Assembly: GCF_014898055.3 (NCBI RefSeq)
Contig: NW_023601212.1
Coordinates: forward strand, 31,732,329-31,796,328
Source: Talpa occidentalis
Taxonomy: Eukaryota > Chordata > Mammalia > Eulipotyphla > Talpidae
DNA length: 64,000 nt
Direction: 5' to 3'
Shown: in pieces, positions 61,701 to 64,000 of the stretch
Layout: each line of letters begins with the position of its first letter
How positions within the stretch are numbered: the stretch's first letter is position 1
Position numbers and translations under genes: made by a program
The notes under the pieces: generated by a model
Databases searched by the model: none
What the model saw: only the letters and a program-made list of their open reading frames with translations
What the model was told of the DNA's origin: nothing

Positions 61701-63039
61701 CTCAAAGCACCTTCCCTTCCCCCTACACATCCCCAGAAAAGGTGACAAGCGGCTCCGGTAGAAGTCACCTCCTGCCAGCCCCTTTCCATGGAGCTGGGAG
61801 CAGGTTTTCCTGGTGGCAGGTCCTCCTAGCTGACTTCACCCACCGACCGGGTCTCTCCCGCAGGCATCTCCTCCAGCCTCTGTGGACTTGCCGCAGCTGG
61901 GTTGTGTCTGCGCTCTGAGAACCGTGAACTCACAGAGTCCTGGCACCCTCCAGGCTCCGCTCCTATTGCCATACAAGGGCCGAGAGCCTGGGGTGCCACC
62001 CAGAGGCTTGCTGGTCGCTTCGCCCGTCTCCAAAGCAAAAGCCCGCGCGCTCGCGCACGCAACACCCAACTCACTGGCTTCTCTCTTTCCTCTTCCCCAG
62101 GTCAGACGCAGAAACCGAAAGAGAAAAACCTCTCCCGGCTTCGTGAAGCAGCCATGGGGACTCCCCCCGATCCGGTCTCCCTCCCCACCCCGCCCCCCCG
62201 CCAGCTCTGCCTCGCAGCGGGGAGGGCGGCGTGGGGTCGGCCCTGCTGGAGCGCGCTCCCAGGGAACTTTTGCCTGGCCCGGGCCCAGGTGCGGTTGAAA
62301 CAGGCGCGGCTGTCAGAAGGACCAGCCCAAAGCTGACCCTCCTCGGAGCCGGTCGAGGGACCCCGGGGCTTAACCAGTTCTTCCCCTCTCCGGGGCTTTA
62401 GCCCCCTCCCCCCCAGGAATCTGACCTCCCGCAGCTCTAATGTAGGGACTAGGGGTGCGAGAGCTGGAGGGTCTGCGCCGCAGGGACGACGATTTCATCC
62501 CTGAACCGTGGGTGCCAAGAGTCCCGCGGCTCAGGGTCGCGTCTCCCTGCAAGGGCTTTTCCGCGGAGCGGCGGCGCTGAGCGGGGCTCGAGCGTGCTGC
62601 AGCCTGCCGAAGACCCTCAAACTCCCGCAGCCAGAGTTAGGCAAGGCGCCGAGTCCCCAAACCCGGAGGAGGCGGTGACTCAGGCAAAGGGCATCCGTCT
62701 GGGCACGCTGATGTGGGGCCCCGCGGGTCGAAGGTGAGCGCAGTCGACCCGGATCCCAAGGCGTCTTTTCCCAAGTGCCGGGCAGCCCGTGAGCTCGGGC
62801 TCCTTCCCGGCCCGCCCCACCGGCCCGCGGCCCCCCCACCCCGACCCTCCCGGCGGTACCCAGAGCGCGCCTGGCCCGAGACCGAGCCTCGTCCGCGGAA
62901 AGGCGCGGCGCTCCGCAGGGCAGGGGCTGGGAGCGCCAGGGAGGGGCAGAGAAGGGACGCTGCACTTCAACTCACCTTGAGCCGCAAGACCTCGGATGCT
63001 GATCACACTTGCTATCAAAGTGGCCACATACCAAATCAT
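14793..63039 (-). CDS. IGSF9B: IGSF9B long isoform, whole spliced coding region
   Basis: Single-pass cell-adhesion protein of the Turtle/Dasm1 family. In rodents the family member IgSF9b acts at inhibitory synapses and is linked to neuroligin 2 through the PDZ scaffold S-SCAM. The coding sequence is the join of 20 minus-strand exons listed separately below: 63039-62976, 52797-52600, 50446-50300, 41873-41722, 41400-41283, 40018-39877, 39599-39454, 36642-36500, 36228-36088, 36005-35889, 35603-35453, 34494-34371, 32174-31999, 31001-30775, 30005-29921, 27921-27760, 27380-27335, 26783-25131, 17614-17493, 15001-14793. They sum to 4,323 nt, frame kept at every junction, giving 1,440 aa; I recall about 1,437 for human. 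Domain order: signal peptide (about 1-20), Ig1 (Cys45-Cys113), Ig2 (161-208), Ig3 (250-303), Ig4 (346-397), Ig5 (442-488), FNIII (about 507-606 and 610-706), membrane helix (about 727-751), Pro/Ser-rich tail, PDZ ligand ATLL. No disabling change was seen in this isoform. Confidence 0.96.
15002..17492 (-). other. IGSF9B: IGSF9B intron 19
   Basis: No exon seen. AT-rich tract at 15240-15365. From about 15370 to 16560 the sequence has the texture of an old interspersed repeat (for example a TTCAGCAGGCAGCTAGAAAC phrase near 16410), family not assigned. GT-AG ends. Confidence 0.6.
17493..17614 (-). CDS. IGSF9B: IGSF9B exon 19 of the long isoform
   Basis: 122 nt, residues about 1331-1371. The acceptor is TTCCAG|AACACA and the donor ATCCG|GTAAAT. 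In phase 2 from exon 18 it reads [20 protein letters not shown], then a Lys/Ser-rich stretch [20 protein letters not shown]. The basic composition could bind acidic lipids or act as a sorting signal, but this is inference. It skips over the short-isoform exon 6.8 kb upstream. Confidence 0.93.
19690..19910 (+). mobile_element. MIR SINE remnant
   Basis: Follows MIR order: AGCATTTATTCACCACTTAC, CAAGCCAGGCAATATTCTAT, then a CCCCATTTTTCATATTGAGACACTGAAA-like core and TAGCTTGGCCAATC. Diverged, in intron 18. Confidence 0.6.
24190..24350. repeat. Polypurine tract (plus strand)
   Basis: About 150 bp almost wholly G and A on the plus strand, so polypyrimidine in the transcript. It lies in what was the short-isoform 3' UTR and is now inside the predicted read-through frame, which explains the Ser/Leu/Phe-rich tail. 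Confidence 0.85.
24200..24476 (-). CDS. IGSF9B: IGSF9B alternative terminal exon (short isoform), frame altered by a coding microsatellite
   Basis: The acceptor is CCTCGCAG|GGAGCT at 24476. Joined to exon 18 in phase 2 it reads [14 protein letters not shown] and stays open to a stop at 24202-24200, predicting 1,422 aa. The human short isoform, as I recall it (1,349 aa), ends GKLQRDR...SPPERALSKL. That ending is still present in this DNA as LPERAHSKL with a TAG at 24404-24402, but in another frame, because the CAGA repeat at 24450-24469 makes the exon 8 nt longer. Whether the animal really uses this frame, carries a length variant, or has a base-call error cannot be told from one sequence. The end coordinate depends on this. 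Confidence 0.7.
24450..24469 (-). repeat. Tetranucleotide repeat TCTG x5 inside the short-isoform terminal exon
   Basis: Five perfect TCTG units on the plus strand (CAGA on the coding strand), preceded by a TG-rich start. In the predicted frame they encode an alternating T-D-R-Q run. Because the unit is 4 nt, each gain or loss changes the reading frame downstream. Confidence 0.95.
25131..26783 (-). CDS. IGSF9B: IGSF9B exon 18 (giant cytoplasmic-tail exon)
   Basis: 1,653 nt, residues about 780-1331, the largest exon. The acceptor is CACAG|CTTGTC; the donor is TCAGG|GTGAGT at 25130, leaving phase 2. It begins [20 protein letters not shown] and ends at [11 protein letters not shown]. It encodes a low-complexity tail rich in Pro and Ser, with short motifs such as a PPPAY-type stretch ([10 protein letters not shown]) and many SPxP sites, and no folded domain that I recognise. 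The exon is GC-rich. The phase at its 3' end matters, because it serves two alternative terminal exons. Confidence 0.96.
27335..27380 (-). CDS. IGSF9B: IGSF9B exon 17 (small juxtamembrane exon)
   Basis: 46 nt, residues about 765-780, too short to stand out on its own. The acceptor is TCCAG|ACCCCC and the donor CTCC|GTAAGT. It translates as [15 protein letters not shown], agreeing with the remembered IGSF9B juxtamembrane sequence, and carries the frame from exon 16 into exon 18. Confidence 0.92.
27760..27921 (-). CDS. IGSF9B: IGSF9B exon 16 (membrane helix)
   Basis: 162 nt, residues 711-764. The acceptor is CGCAG|ACATCT and the donor AAAAG|GTGGGT. After [20 protein letters not shown] comes a hydrophobic run of about 25 residues ([20 protein letters not shown] is its core), then a basic stop-transfer stretch [12 protein letters not shown]. 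This places the preceding domains outside the cell and the tail inside. Confidence 0.96.
27922..29920 (-). other. IGSF9B: IGSF9B intron 15
   Basis: 2.0 kb, unique-looking sequence with weak MIR-like traces at 28170-28620 and an A-rich run at 29440-29460. No exon seen. Confidence 0.55.
29921..30005 (-). CDS. IGSF9B: IGSF9B exon 15 (end of FNIII-2)
   Basis: 85 nt, residues 683-710. The acceptor is TGTAG|GACACC and the donor ACAG|GTACTT. It reads [20 protein letters not shown], then [17 protein letters not shown] is the FNIII F-strand. Confidence 0.94.
30006..30774 (-). other. IGSF9B: IGSF9B intron 14
   Basis: 769 bp, nothing recognised apart from splice sites. Confidence 0.55.
30775..31001 (-). 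CDS. IGSF9B: IGSF9B exon 14 (most of FNIII-2)
   Basis: 227 nt, residues about 607-682. The acceptor is CACAG|CATTCC and the donor ACAG|GTGAGG. It reads [19 protein letters not shown], then [20 protein letters not shown], and ends FFAKDLSQ in phase 0. Sequons NRT and NHS are present. Confidence 0.95.
31002..31998 (-). other. IGSF9B: IGSF9B intron 13
   Basis: 997 bp. A weak MIR-like piece is near 31865-31920; otherwise nothing seen. Confidence 0.55.
31999..32174 (-). CDS. IGSF9B: IGSF9B exon 13 (rest of FNIII-1)
   Basis: 176 nt, residues about 548-606. The acceptor is CCAG|GATGAA and the donor TTAG|GTGAGG. It contains [19 protein letters not shown], the FNIII motif [15 protein letters not shown] with the conserved tyrosine, and [14 protein letters not shown]. 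Phase 1 at its end. Confidence 0.95.
32175..34370 (-). other. IGSF9B: IGSF9B intron 12
   Basis: 2.2 kb, no exon or clear repeat seen. Confidence 0.55.
34371..34494 (-). CDS. IGSF9B: IGSF9B exon 12 (start of FNIII-1)
   Basis: 124 nt, residues about 507-548. The acceptor is CCAG|GCACCA and the donor ACCT|GTGAGT after CCTCT in phase 2. It reads [20 protein letters not shown], then [20 protein letters not shown], the FNIII B- and C-strand region with the conserved tryptophan. One NVS sequon is present. Confidence 0.94.
34495..35452 (-). other. IGSF9B: IGSF9B intron 11
   Basis: 958 bp, GC-rich, nothing recognised. Confidence 0.55.
35453..35603 (-). CDS. IGSF9B: IGSF9B exon 11 (second half of Ig5)
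   Basis: 151 nt, residues 457-506. The acceptor is CCAAG|GTAGGG (again donor-like, resolved by frame and family match). It reads [19 protein letters not shown], then [12 protein letters not shown] (Cys488), and ends STHLTVIG with donor ATCG|GTACGG in phase 1. Confidence 0.94.
35889..36005 (-). CDS. IGSF9B: IGSF9B exon 10 (first half of Ig5)
   Basis: 117 nt, residues 418-456. The acceptor is CCTAG|GATCCC and the donor AAAG|GTACCT. It reads [18 protein letters not shown], with [13 protein letters not shown] (Cys442) and VITWRK holding the Ig core tryptophan. Phase 0 on both sides. Confidence 0.95.
36088..36228 (-). CDS. IGSF9B: IGSF9B exon 9 (second half of Ig4)
   Basis: 141 nt, residues 371-417, phase 0 on both sides. 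The acceptor is AGCAG|AACCTG and the donor GAAG|GTGAGG. It reads [20 protein letters not shown], then [11 protein letters not shown] (Cys397) and ends at ARLVLK. Intron 9, which follows, is the shortest in the gene at 82 bp. Confidence 0.95.
36500..36642 (-). CDS. IGSF9B: IGSF9B exon 8 (first half of Ig4)
   Basis: 143 nt, residues 323-370. The acceptor is TGCAG|ACCCAG. It opens [16 protein letters not shown] and contains YIRCPVDA (Cys346) and [15 protein letters not shown]. The donor is GAAG|GTGCTA, a weaker donor than its neighbours, but the frame and the adjoining exon 9 require it. Confidence 0.94.
36643..39453 (-). other. IGSF9B: IGSF9B intron 7
   Basis: 2.8 kb. A T-rich start at 36985-37010 followed by about 250 bp may be an old inverted retroposon, family not recognised. 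An A-rich run is at 37940-37957 and a CA repeat at 38182. No exon seen. Confidence 0.5.
38182..38222. repeat. Short CA/CG-rich simple repeat
   Basis: ACATACACACGCACATGCTC then ACGCGCGCACACACACACAC in intron 7. Confidence 0.8.
39454..39599 (-). CDS. IGSF9B: IGSF9B exon 7 (second half of Ig3)
   Basis: 146 nt, residues about 274-322. The acceptor is TGTAG|TGACCT. The reading is [19 protein letters not shown], then [12 protein letters not shown] (Cys303), closing with SASAYLTVQ. The donor is CAAT|GTGAGT in phase 1. It is separated from exon 6 by only 277 bp. Confidence 0.95.
39877..40018 (-). CDS. IGSF9B: IGSF9B exon 6 (first half of Ig3)
   Basis: 142 nt, residues about 227-274. It starts [18 protein letters not shown] and carries ALLTCRAEA (Cys250) and [12 protein letters not shown]. 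Three glycosylation sequons (NIT, NIS, NLT) cluster here, as expected for an extracellular domain. The donor is CAGAA|GTGAGC, phase 2. Confidence 0.95.
40019..41282 (-). other. IGSF9B: IGSF9B intron 5
   Basis: 1.26 kb, no exon seen. A local AGCTAGACAGCCGGACAGCC-type short repeat occurs near 40790-40820. Confidence 0.55.
41283..41400 (-). CDS. IGSF9B: IGSF9B exon 5 (second half of Ig2)
   Basis: 118 nt, residues 188-226. The acceptor CTAG|GTGAGT itself looks like a donor; the frame and family match ([17 protein letters not shown]) fix the splice point. The second Ig2 cysteine is in GAYTCRAY (Cys208). It ends HTTHLLVQ with donor CAAG|GTAGGA. Intron 4 is only 321 bp. Confidence 0.94.
41722..41873 (-). 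CDS. IGSF9B: IGSF9B exon 4 (first half of Ig2)
   Basis: 152 nt, residues 137-187. The acceptor is TGCAG|CTCCTC and the donor CCAG|GTGAGT. The reading opens [19 protein letters not shown] and contains ITMTCTAFG (Cys161), then VTWLKEG with the Ig core tryptophan. It ends at GKYQ in phase 0. Confidence 0.95.
42119..42405 (-). mobile_element. tRNA-derived SINE, Vic-1-like (copy 3)
   Basis: Inverted copy, so in the same orientation as IGSF9B, within intron 3. The T-rich tail is at the left and the ggcctctctggtgc head at the right. Flanked by the perfect duplication CCCAATAAACTAAT at 42105-42118 and 42406-42419. Confidence 0.93.
42787..42812. repeat. Perfect inverted repeat
   Basis: ATTGGAGTTTT (42787-42797) and its exact complement AAAACTCCAAT (42802-42812) around a 4-nt loop GACT. 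Just left of the L1. Confidence 0.9.
42840..45935 (+). mobile_element. 5'-truncated, decayed L1 (ORF2 and 3' UTR), antisense in intron 3
   Basis: The left part matches the L1 ORF2 endonuclease: a GEFNTPL-like motif near 42924-42944 corresponds to the catalytic GDFN. Reverse-transcriptase sequence includes HDQVGFIPG near 44401-44430 and the active-site LFADDM at 44798-44815. Frameshifts and stops break it throughout, so it cannot code. The 3' end is an A-rich region ending in a GAAT repeat near 45905-45945. AT-rich compared with the host intron. Boundaries are approximate. Confidence 0.88.
43061..43320 (+). mobile_element. tRNA-derived SINE, Vic-1-like (copy 4), nested in L1
   Basis: Best-preserved copy. 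The pol III B box GGTTCGATCCC is visible at 43128-43138 and the A-box region starts the element. It ends in an ATAA repeat then CTTTAAAAA. It splits the L1 endonuclease region, with a target duplication AAAAAA(G/A)CTGAGTACA at 43045-43060 and 43321-43336. It must be younger than the L1. Confidence 0.93.
46120..46245 (+). mobile_element. MIR-type fragment
   Basis: GAGCAAGTTACTCAGCCTCT then CTGATGTGAAGAGTAAATGA resemble the MIR/MIRb core (GCAAGTTACTTAACCTCT...). Short and diverged. Confidence 0.45.
46440..46800 (+). mobile_element. L2 LINE 3' fragment
   Basis: Contains the L2 3' hallmark order: CAGGACCTTTGC, a run about CACTTGTCACTAACTCTCC, then GCCTGGCATATAACATCGTATTCAACAAACATCTGCTGAATG. Old and diverged, lying in intron 3. 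Confidence 0.65.
47160..47500. promoter_or_regulatory. Candidate homeodomain-rich non-coding element in intron 3
   Basis: An AT-rich island with TTAATTACTAATTACATAAT at 47216-47235, further ATAATTAAT near 47384-47392 and AATAATTAGG near 47490-47500. Several TAATTA cores are the consensus of many homeodomain factors. It is not explained by any repeat I recognise. Confidence 0.35.
47815..48180 (+). mobile_element. L2 LINE 3' fragment
   Basis: Similar L2 3' consensus traces: CTGTTCCCTCTGTCTGGAAA, CCTTCCTCAGAGAAGCTCTTCC, and TGCCACAGAGTGGACATTCATGTATCTTGAATGAAT-type end (split here by differences). Intron 3. Confidence 0.55.
48345..48530 (+). mobile_element. MIR SINE remnant
   Basis: CAGACACTGTGCAAGACTC, TGAATCCTCACAACAGCCC, GAAGCTTAGAGAGATTTGAG and AGGATCACACAGAAGTGAG follow the MIR consensus in order. 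Intron 3. Confidence 0.65.
50300..50446 (-). CDS. IGSF9B: IGSF9B exon 3 (second half of Ig1)
   Basis: 147 nt, residues 88-136. The acceptor is CCAG|GCCGGG and the donor AACG|GTGCGT. It contains the Ig signature D-x-G-x-Y-x-C as [10 protein letters not shown] (Cys113), pairing with Cys45 of exon 2. It also has an N-glycosylation sequon NGS just before the domain ends at WVHLTIN. Confidence 0.95.
50447..52599 (-). other. IGSF9B: IGSF9B intron 2
   Basis: 2.15 kb. Purine-rich at 50800-50880 and 51420-51510, then the CA-rich minisatellite. No exon seen. Confidence 0.6.
51605..51910. repeat. Imperfect CACATGCACACTC minisatellite
   Basis: Starts as a pure (CA)n run at 51605-51626 and continues for about 280 bp as degenerate repeats of ACACATGCACACTCCC-type units on the plus strand. 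Alternating purine/pyrimidine throughout. Lies in intron 2. It creates a long but spurious open frame. Confidence 0.85.
52600..52797 (-). CDS. IGSF9B: IGSF9B exon 2 (first half of Ig1)
   Basis: 198 nt, residues about 22-87. The acceptor is TTAG|GTGCCC and the donor GCAG|GTAAGG. The reading runs from [12 protein letters not shown] to HVDPEYAG. It carries the first Ig1 cysteine (LRCDVIHP, Cys45) and the VEWFKFG core tryptophan. Two exons per Ig domain is the pattern throughout this gene. Introns of 10.2 kb and 2.2 kb flank it. Confidence 0.95.
55036..55075. repeat. (TG)n microsatellite
   Basis: About 19 GT units in intron 1, preceded from about 54925 by degenerate TGTG/TGCACA sequence. On the gene strand it is (CA)n. 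Confidence 0.92.
55704..55733. repeat. (CA)n microsatellite
   Basis: A near-perfect run of about 14 CA units in intron 1. Confidence 0.92.
56845..56920 (+). mobile_element. MIR fragment
   Basis: CTGTTTTACAAATGAGCAAACTGCAAGACTA resembles the MIR core (CATTTTACAGATGAGGAAACTGAGG). Only a fragment. Similar weak MIR-like pieces are near 28170-28250 and 31865-31920. Confidence 0.35.
59068..59220. repeat. Degenerate CACATGCA repeat
   Basis: Repeated ACACACAAACATGCATACA-type units in intron 1, similar in style to the intron 2 minisatellite. Confidence 0.75.
60825..61075 (+). mobile_element. MIR SINE remnant
   Basis: ATATTTATTGAGCATTTAC, AATGTAACAGGTAGCC, TTTAGAGAGGTTGAATAATG, GTCCAAGGTCACAAGGCCAG and GATTTGAATCCAGGTC form a nearly full MIR, preceded by an AAT-rich stretch. 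Intron 1. Confidence 0.75.
62976..63039 (-). CDS. IGSF9B: IGSF9B exon 1 (start codon, signal peptide)
   Basis: Begins at the ATG (63039-63037) with a purine at -3, and reads [20 protein letters not shown] plus Q and one base, a hydrophobic secretion signal of the length expected. The donor is CAAG|GTGAGT at 62975. The start is chosen because the protein matches the known IGSF9B N-terminus (MIWYVAT...). The exon is inside a CpG island. Exon length is 64 nt, phase 1 at its end. Confidence 0.93.
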
Positions 63040-63380
63040 AGTACTACCGCGCGCCAGCCAAGAGCCTCATCCTATCGCAAAGTGCTCCTGCGCCCGCACG
63101 CTTCTTGCGCCCGAGCGCCCACTCACGCCCGCTCGCGCCCGCCTACGCCCCGCGCCGGTGCTCCTGCAGCCCGGGTGGCCCGCTCTCCATCCCTCCCCAG
63201 CTCCGCTGGGCTCGGCGCGCAGCCTCCCCGGCCCCCGGCGCAGCGGCACCTGCACTACTAGCCCAGGCGGAGCGCAGCCAGCTCCAAGGTGAAGCCTAGC
63301 CGGGCCGGGCCTCCGGGACCGCCCCTGCCACCCGCCCATTGGGCGTCACCCACCAGCCTGGGGGCCGATTGGCTCGAATG
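63040..63380 (-). promoter_or_regulatory. IGSF9B: Putative IGSF9B 5' UTR and promoter
   Basis: Upstream of the ATG on the gene strand. CCAAT boxes occur at 63342-63338 and 63372-63368. The first lies in GGTGACGCCCAATGGGCGGG (63350-63331), a compact set of CRE-like half site, CCAAT and GC box. I see no TATA box, as is usual for CpG-island promoters. The transcription start is probably between about 63,050 and 63,310. Confidence 0.5.
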
Positions 63381-64000
63381 TCTGCCCGTCGCGACGCGAA
63401 GGAGGCGAGCCCATTTCAAGGTGCGTTGAAGAGTGGCGAGCACAGAGCCGCAGAATCATGCGCATTGCCAGGAAAAAGGCGTTGTAGCGACTCGGCTCTG
63501 TGCTGGTCTGTGCTCACTCTGCATGGCAAGTTTGTGGGGAGGGAAAGGGGAGCACCTGGGGCTTGCTAACGGGACCCTCGGGAGTCTCAATTACCCCTGA
63601 CAGGTCTGAGGGGACGTCGCCCCCGCCCACCCCGGGAACCCAACATCCGGTTTCCATCCAGCAAAAAGCAGTTCCCGGAGGACGACACTGATTCAATGAT
63701 GGGGAAACCCAGGAACCGGCAGGCTGGGAAAGCTTGGGAACGTCCTTCGCTGGAGATCTCAAAGAGGTCACGCGCTACCTTCCCCACCCCCACTCCTTTG
63801 CACACCCGGACTCTCTTTCCCTCAGCCAAGCAACCCCTCCTACCCAAACGTGATGTTAAGTGAAGCTCCTTCCTGCCTGAAGGCAGGGGAATGACTAAAA
63901 TGACCTCTCAAAGTCGCTAAGAATTAGAATGAGTCATCGGCTGGGCTCACGAGTGTCACAGACCCCCTCTGAAGCACGGGTACATTCACACTGCACCCCC
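63381..64000. other. Sequence upstream of IGSF9B
   Basis: No gene seen. An AP-1 type TGAGTCA is at 63930-63936; GC content falls to the right. Confidence 0.5.

Larger units (their letters stand above)
52798..62975 (-). other. IGSF9B: IGSF9B intron 1
   Basis: 10.2 kb. Pyrimidine-rich low complexity at 54120-54560, TG and CA microsatellites, a MIR, a MIR fragment, and the CpG island at its right end. No coding exon seen. Confidence 0.65.
62000..63480. promoter_or_regulatory. CpG island over IGSF9B exon 1
   Basis: GC-rich sequence with dense CG dinucleotides begins around 62,000 and runs past exon 1 to about 63,480, in contrast with the CpG-poor introns. This is typical of a brain-expressed gene's 5' end. 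Exact limits were judged by eye. Confidence 0.75.

Overview
This window is mammalian nuclear DNA. It holds essentially one gene, IGSF9B (immunoglobulin superfamily member 9B, protein turtle homolog B), read right to left on the minus strand. All coding exons could be placed by splice-site inspection. Twenty exons join in a continuous frame (4,323 nt with stop, 1,440 codons before the stop) from the start codon at 63039 to the stop at 14795-14793. Every intron checked has GT-AG ends. The protein reads as a signal peptide, five Ig domains, two fibronectin III domains, one membrane helix, a long Pro/Ser-rich cytoplasmic tail and a C-terminal type I PDZ ligand (ATLL). In this family the protein is a synaptic adhesion molecule of inhibitory synapses.

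Layout, left to right. 1-3,040 is the flank beyond the gene's 3' end, with two young tRNA-type SINEs and an LTR-like segment. 3,040-14,792 is probably an unusually long 3' UTR free of recognisable transposons. 14,793-17,614 holds the two distal terminal exons of the long isoform. 24,200-24,476 is an alternative terminal exon (short isoform). 25,131-26,783 is the giant cytoplasmic-tail exon. 27,335-41,873 holds the exons for the membrane helix, FNIII domains and Ig2-Ig5. Intron 3 (41,874-50,299) carries an antisense truncated L1 with a SINE nested in it, a second SINE and several ancient MIR/L2 remnants. 50,300-52,797 encodes Ig1. Intron 1 is about 10 kb. Exon 1 lies in a CpG island near the right end, followed by the putative promoter.

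Organism: the four young SINEs share a tRNA-derived head (cctggtggc...ggttcgatccc) and a non-bovine, non-cetacean, non-porcine body. They most resemble what I recall of the camelid Vic-1 family, so a camelid is my best guess (moderate confidence). Placental mammal is certain.

The most notable observation is in the short-isoform last exon. A TCTG x5 tract (CAGA on the coding strand) lies inside coding sequence and leaves the exon about 8 nt longer than expected from the human isoform. With the splice phase set by exon 18 (and independently confirmed by the distal exon), the ancestral ending ...PERAxSKL is out of frame and translation would run on to a stop at 24202-24200. Gain of one tetranucleotide unit would restore it, so repeat length could decide the C-terminus of this isoform. 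I found no other protein-coding gene, no tRNA or rRNA gene and no CRISPR array.
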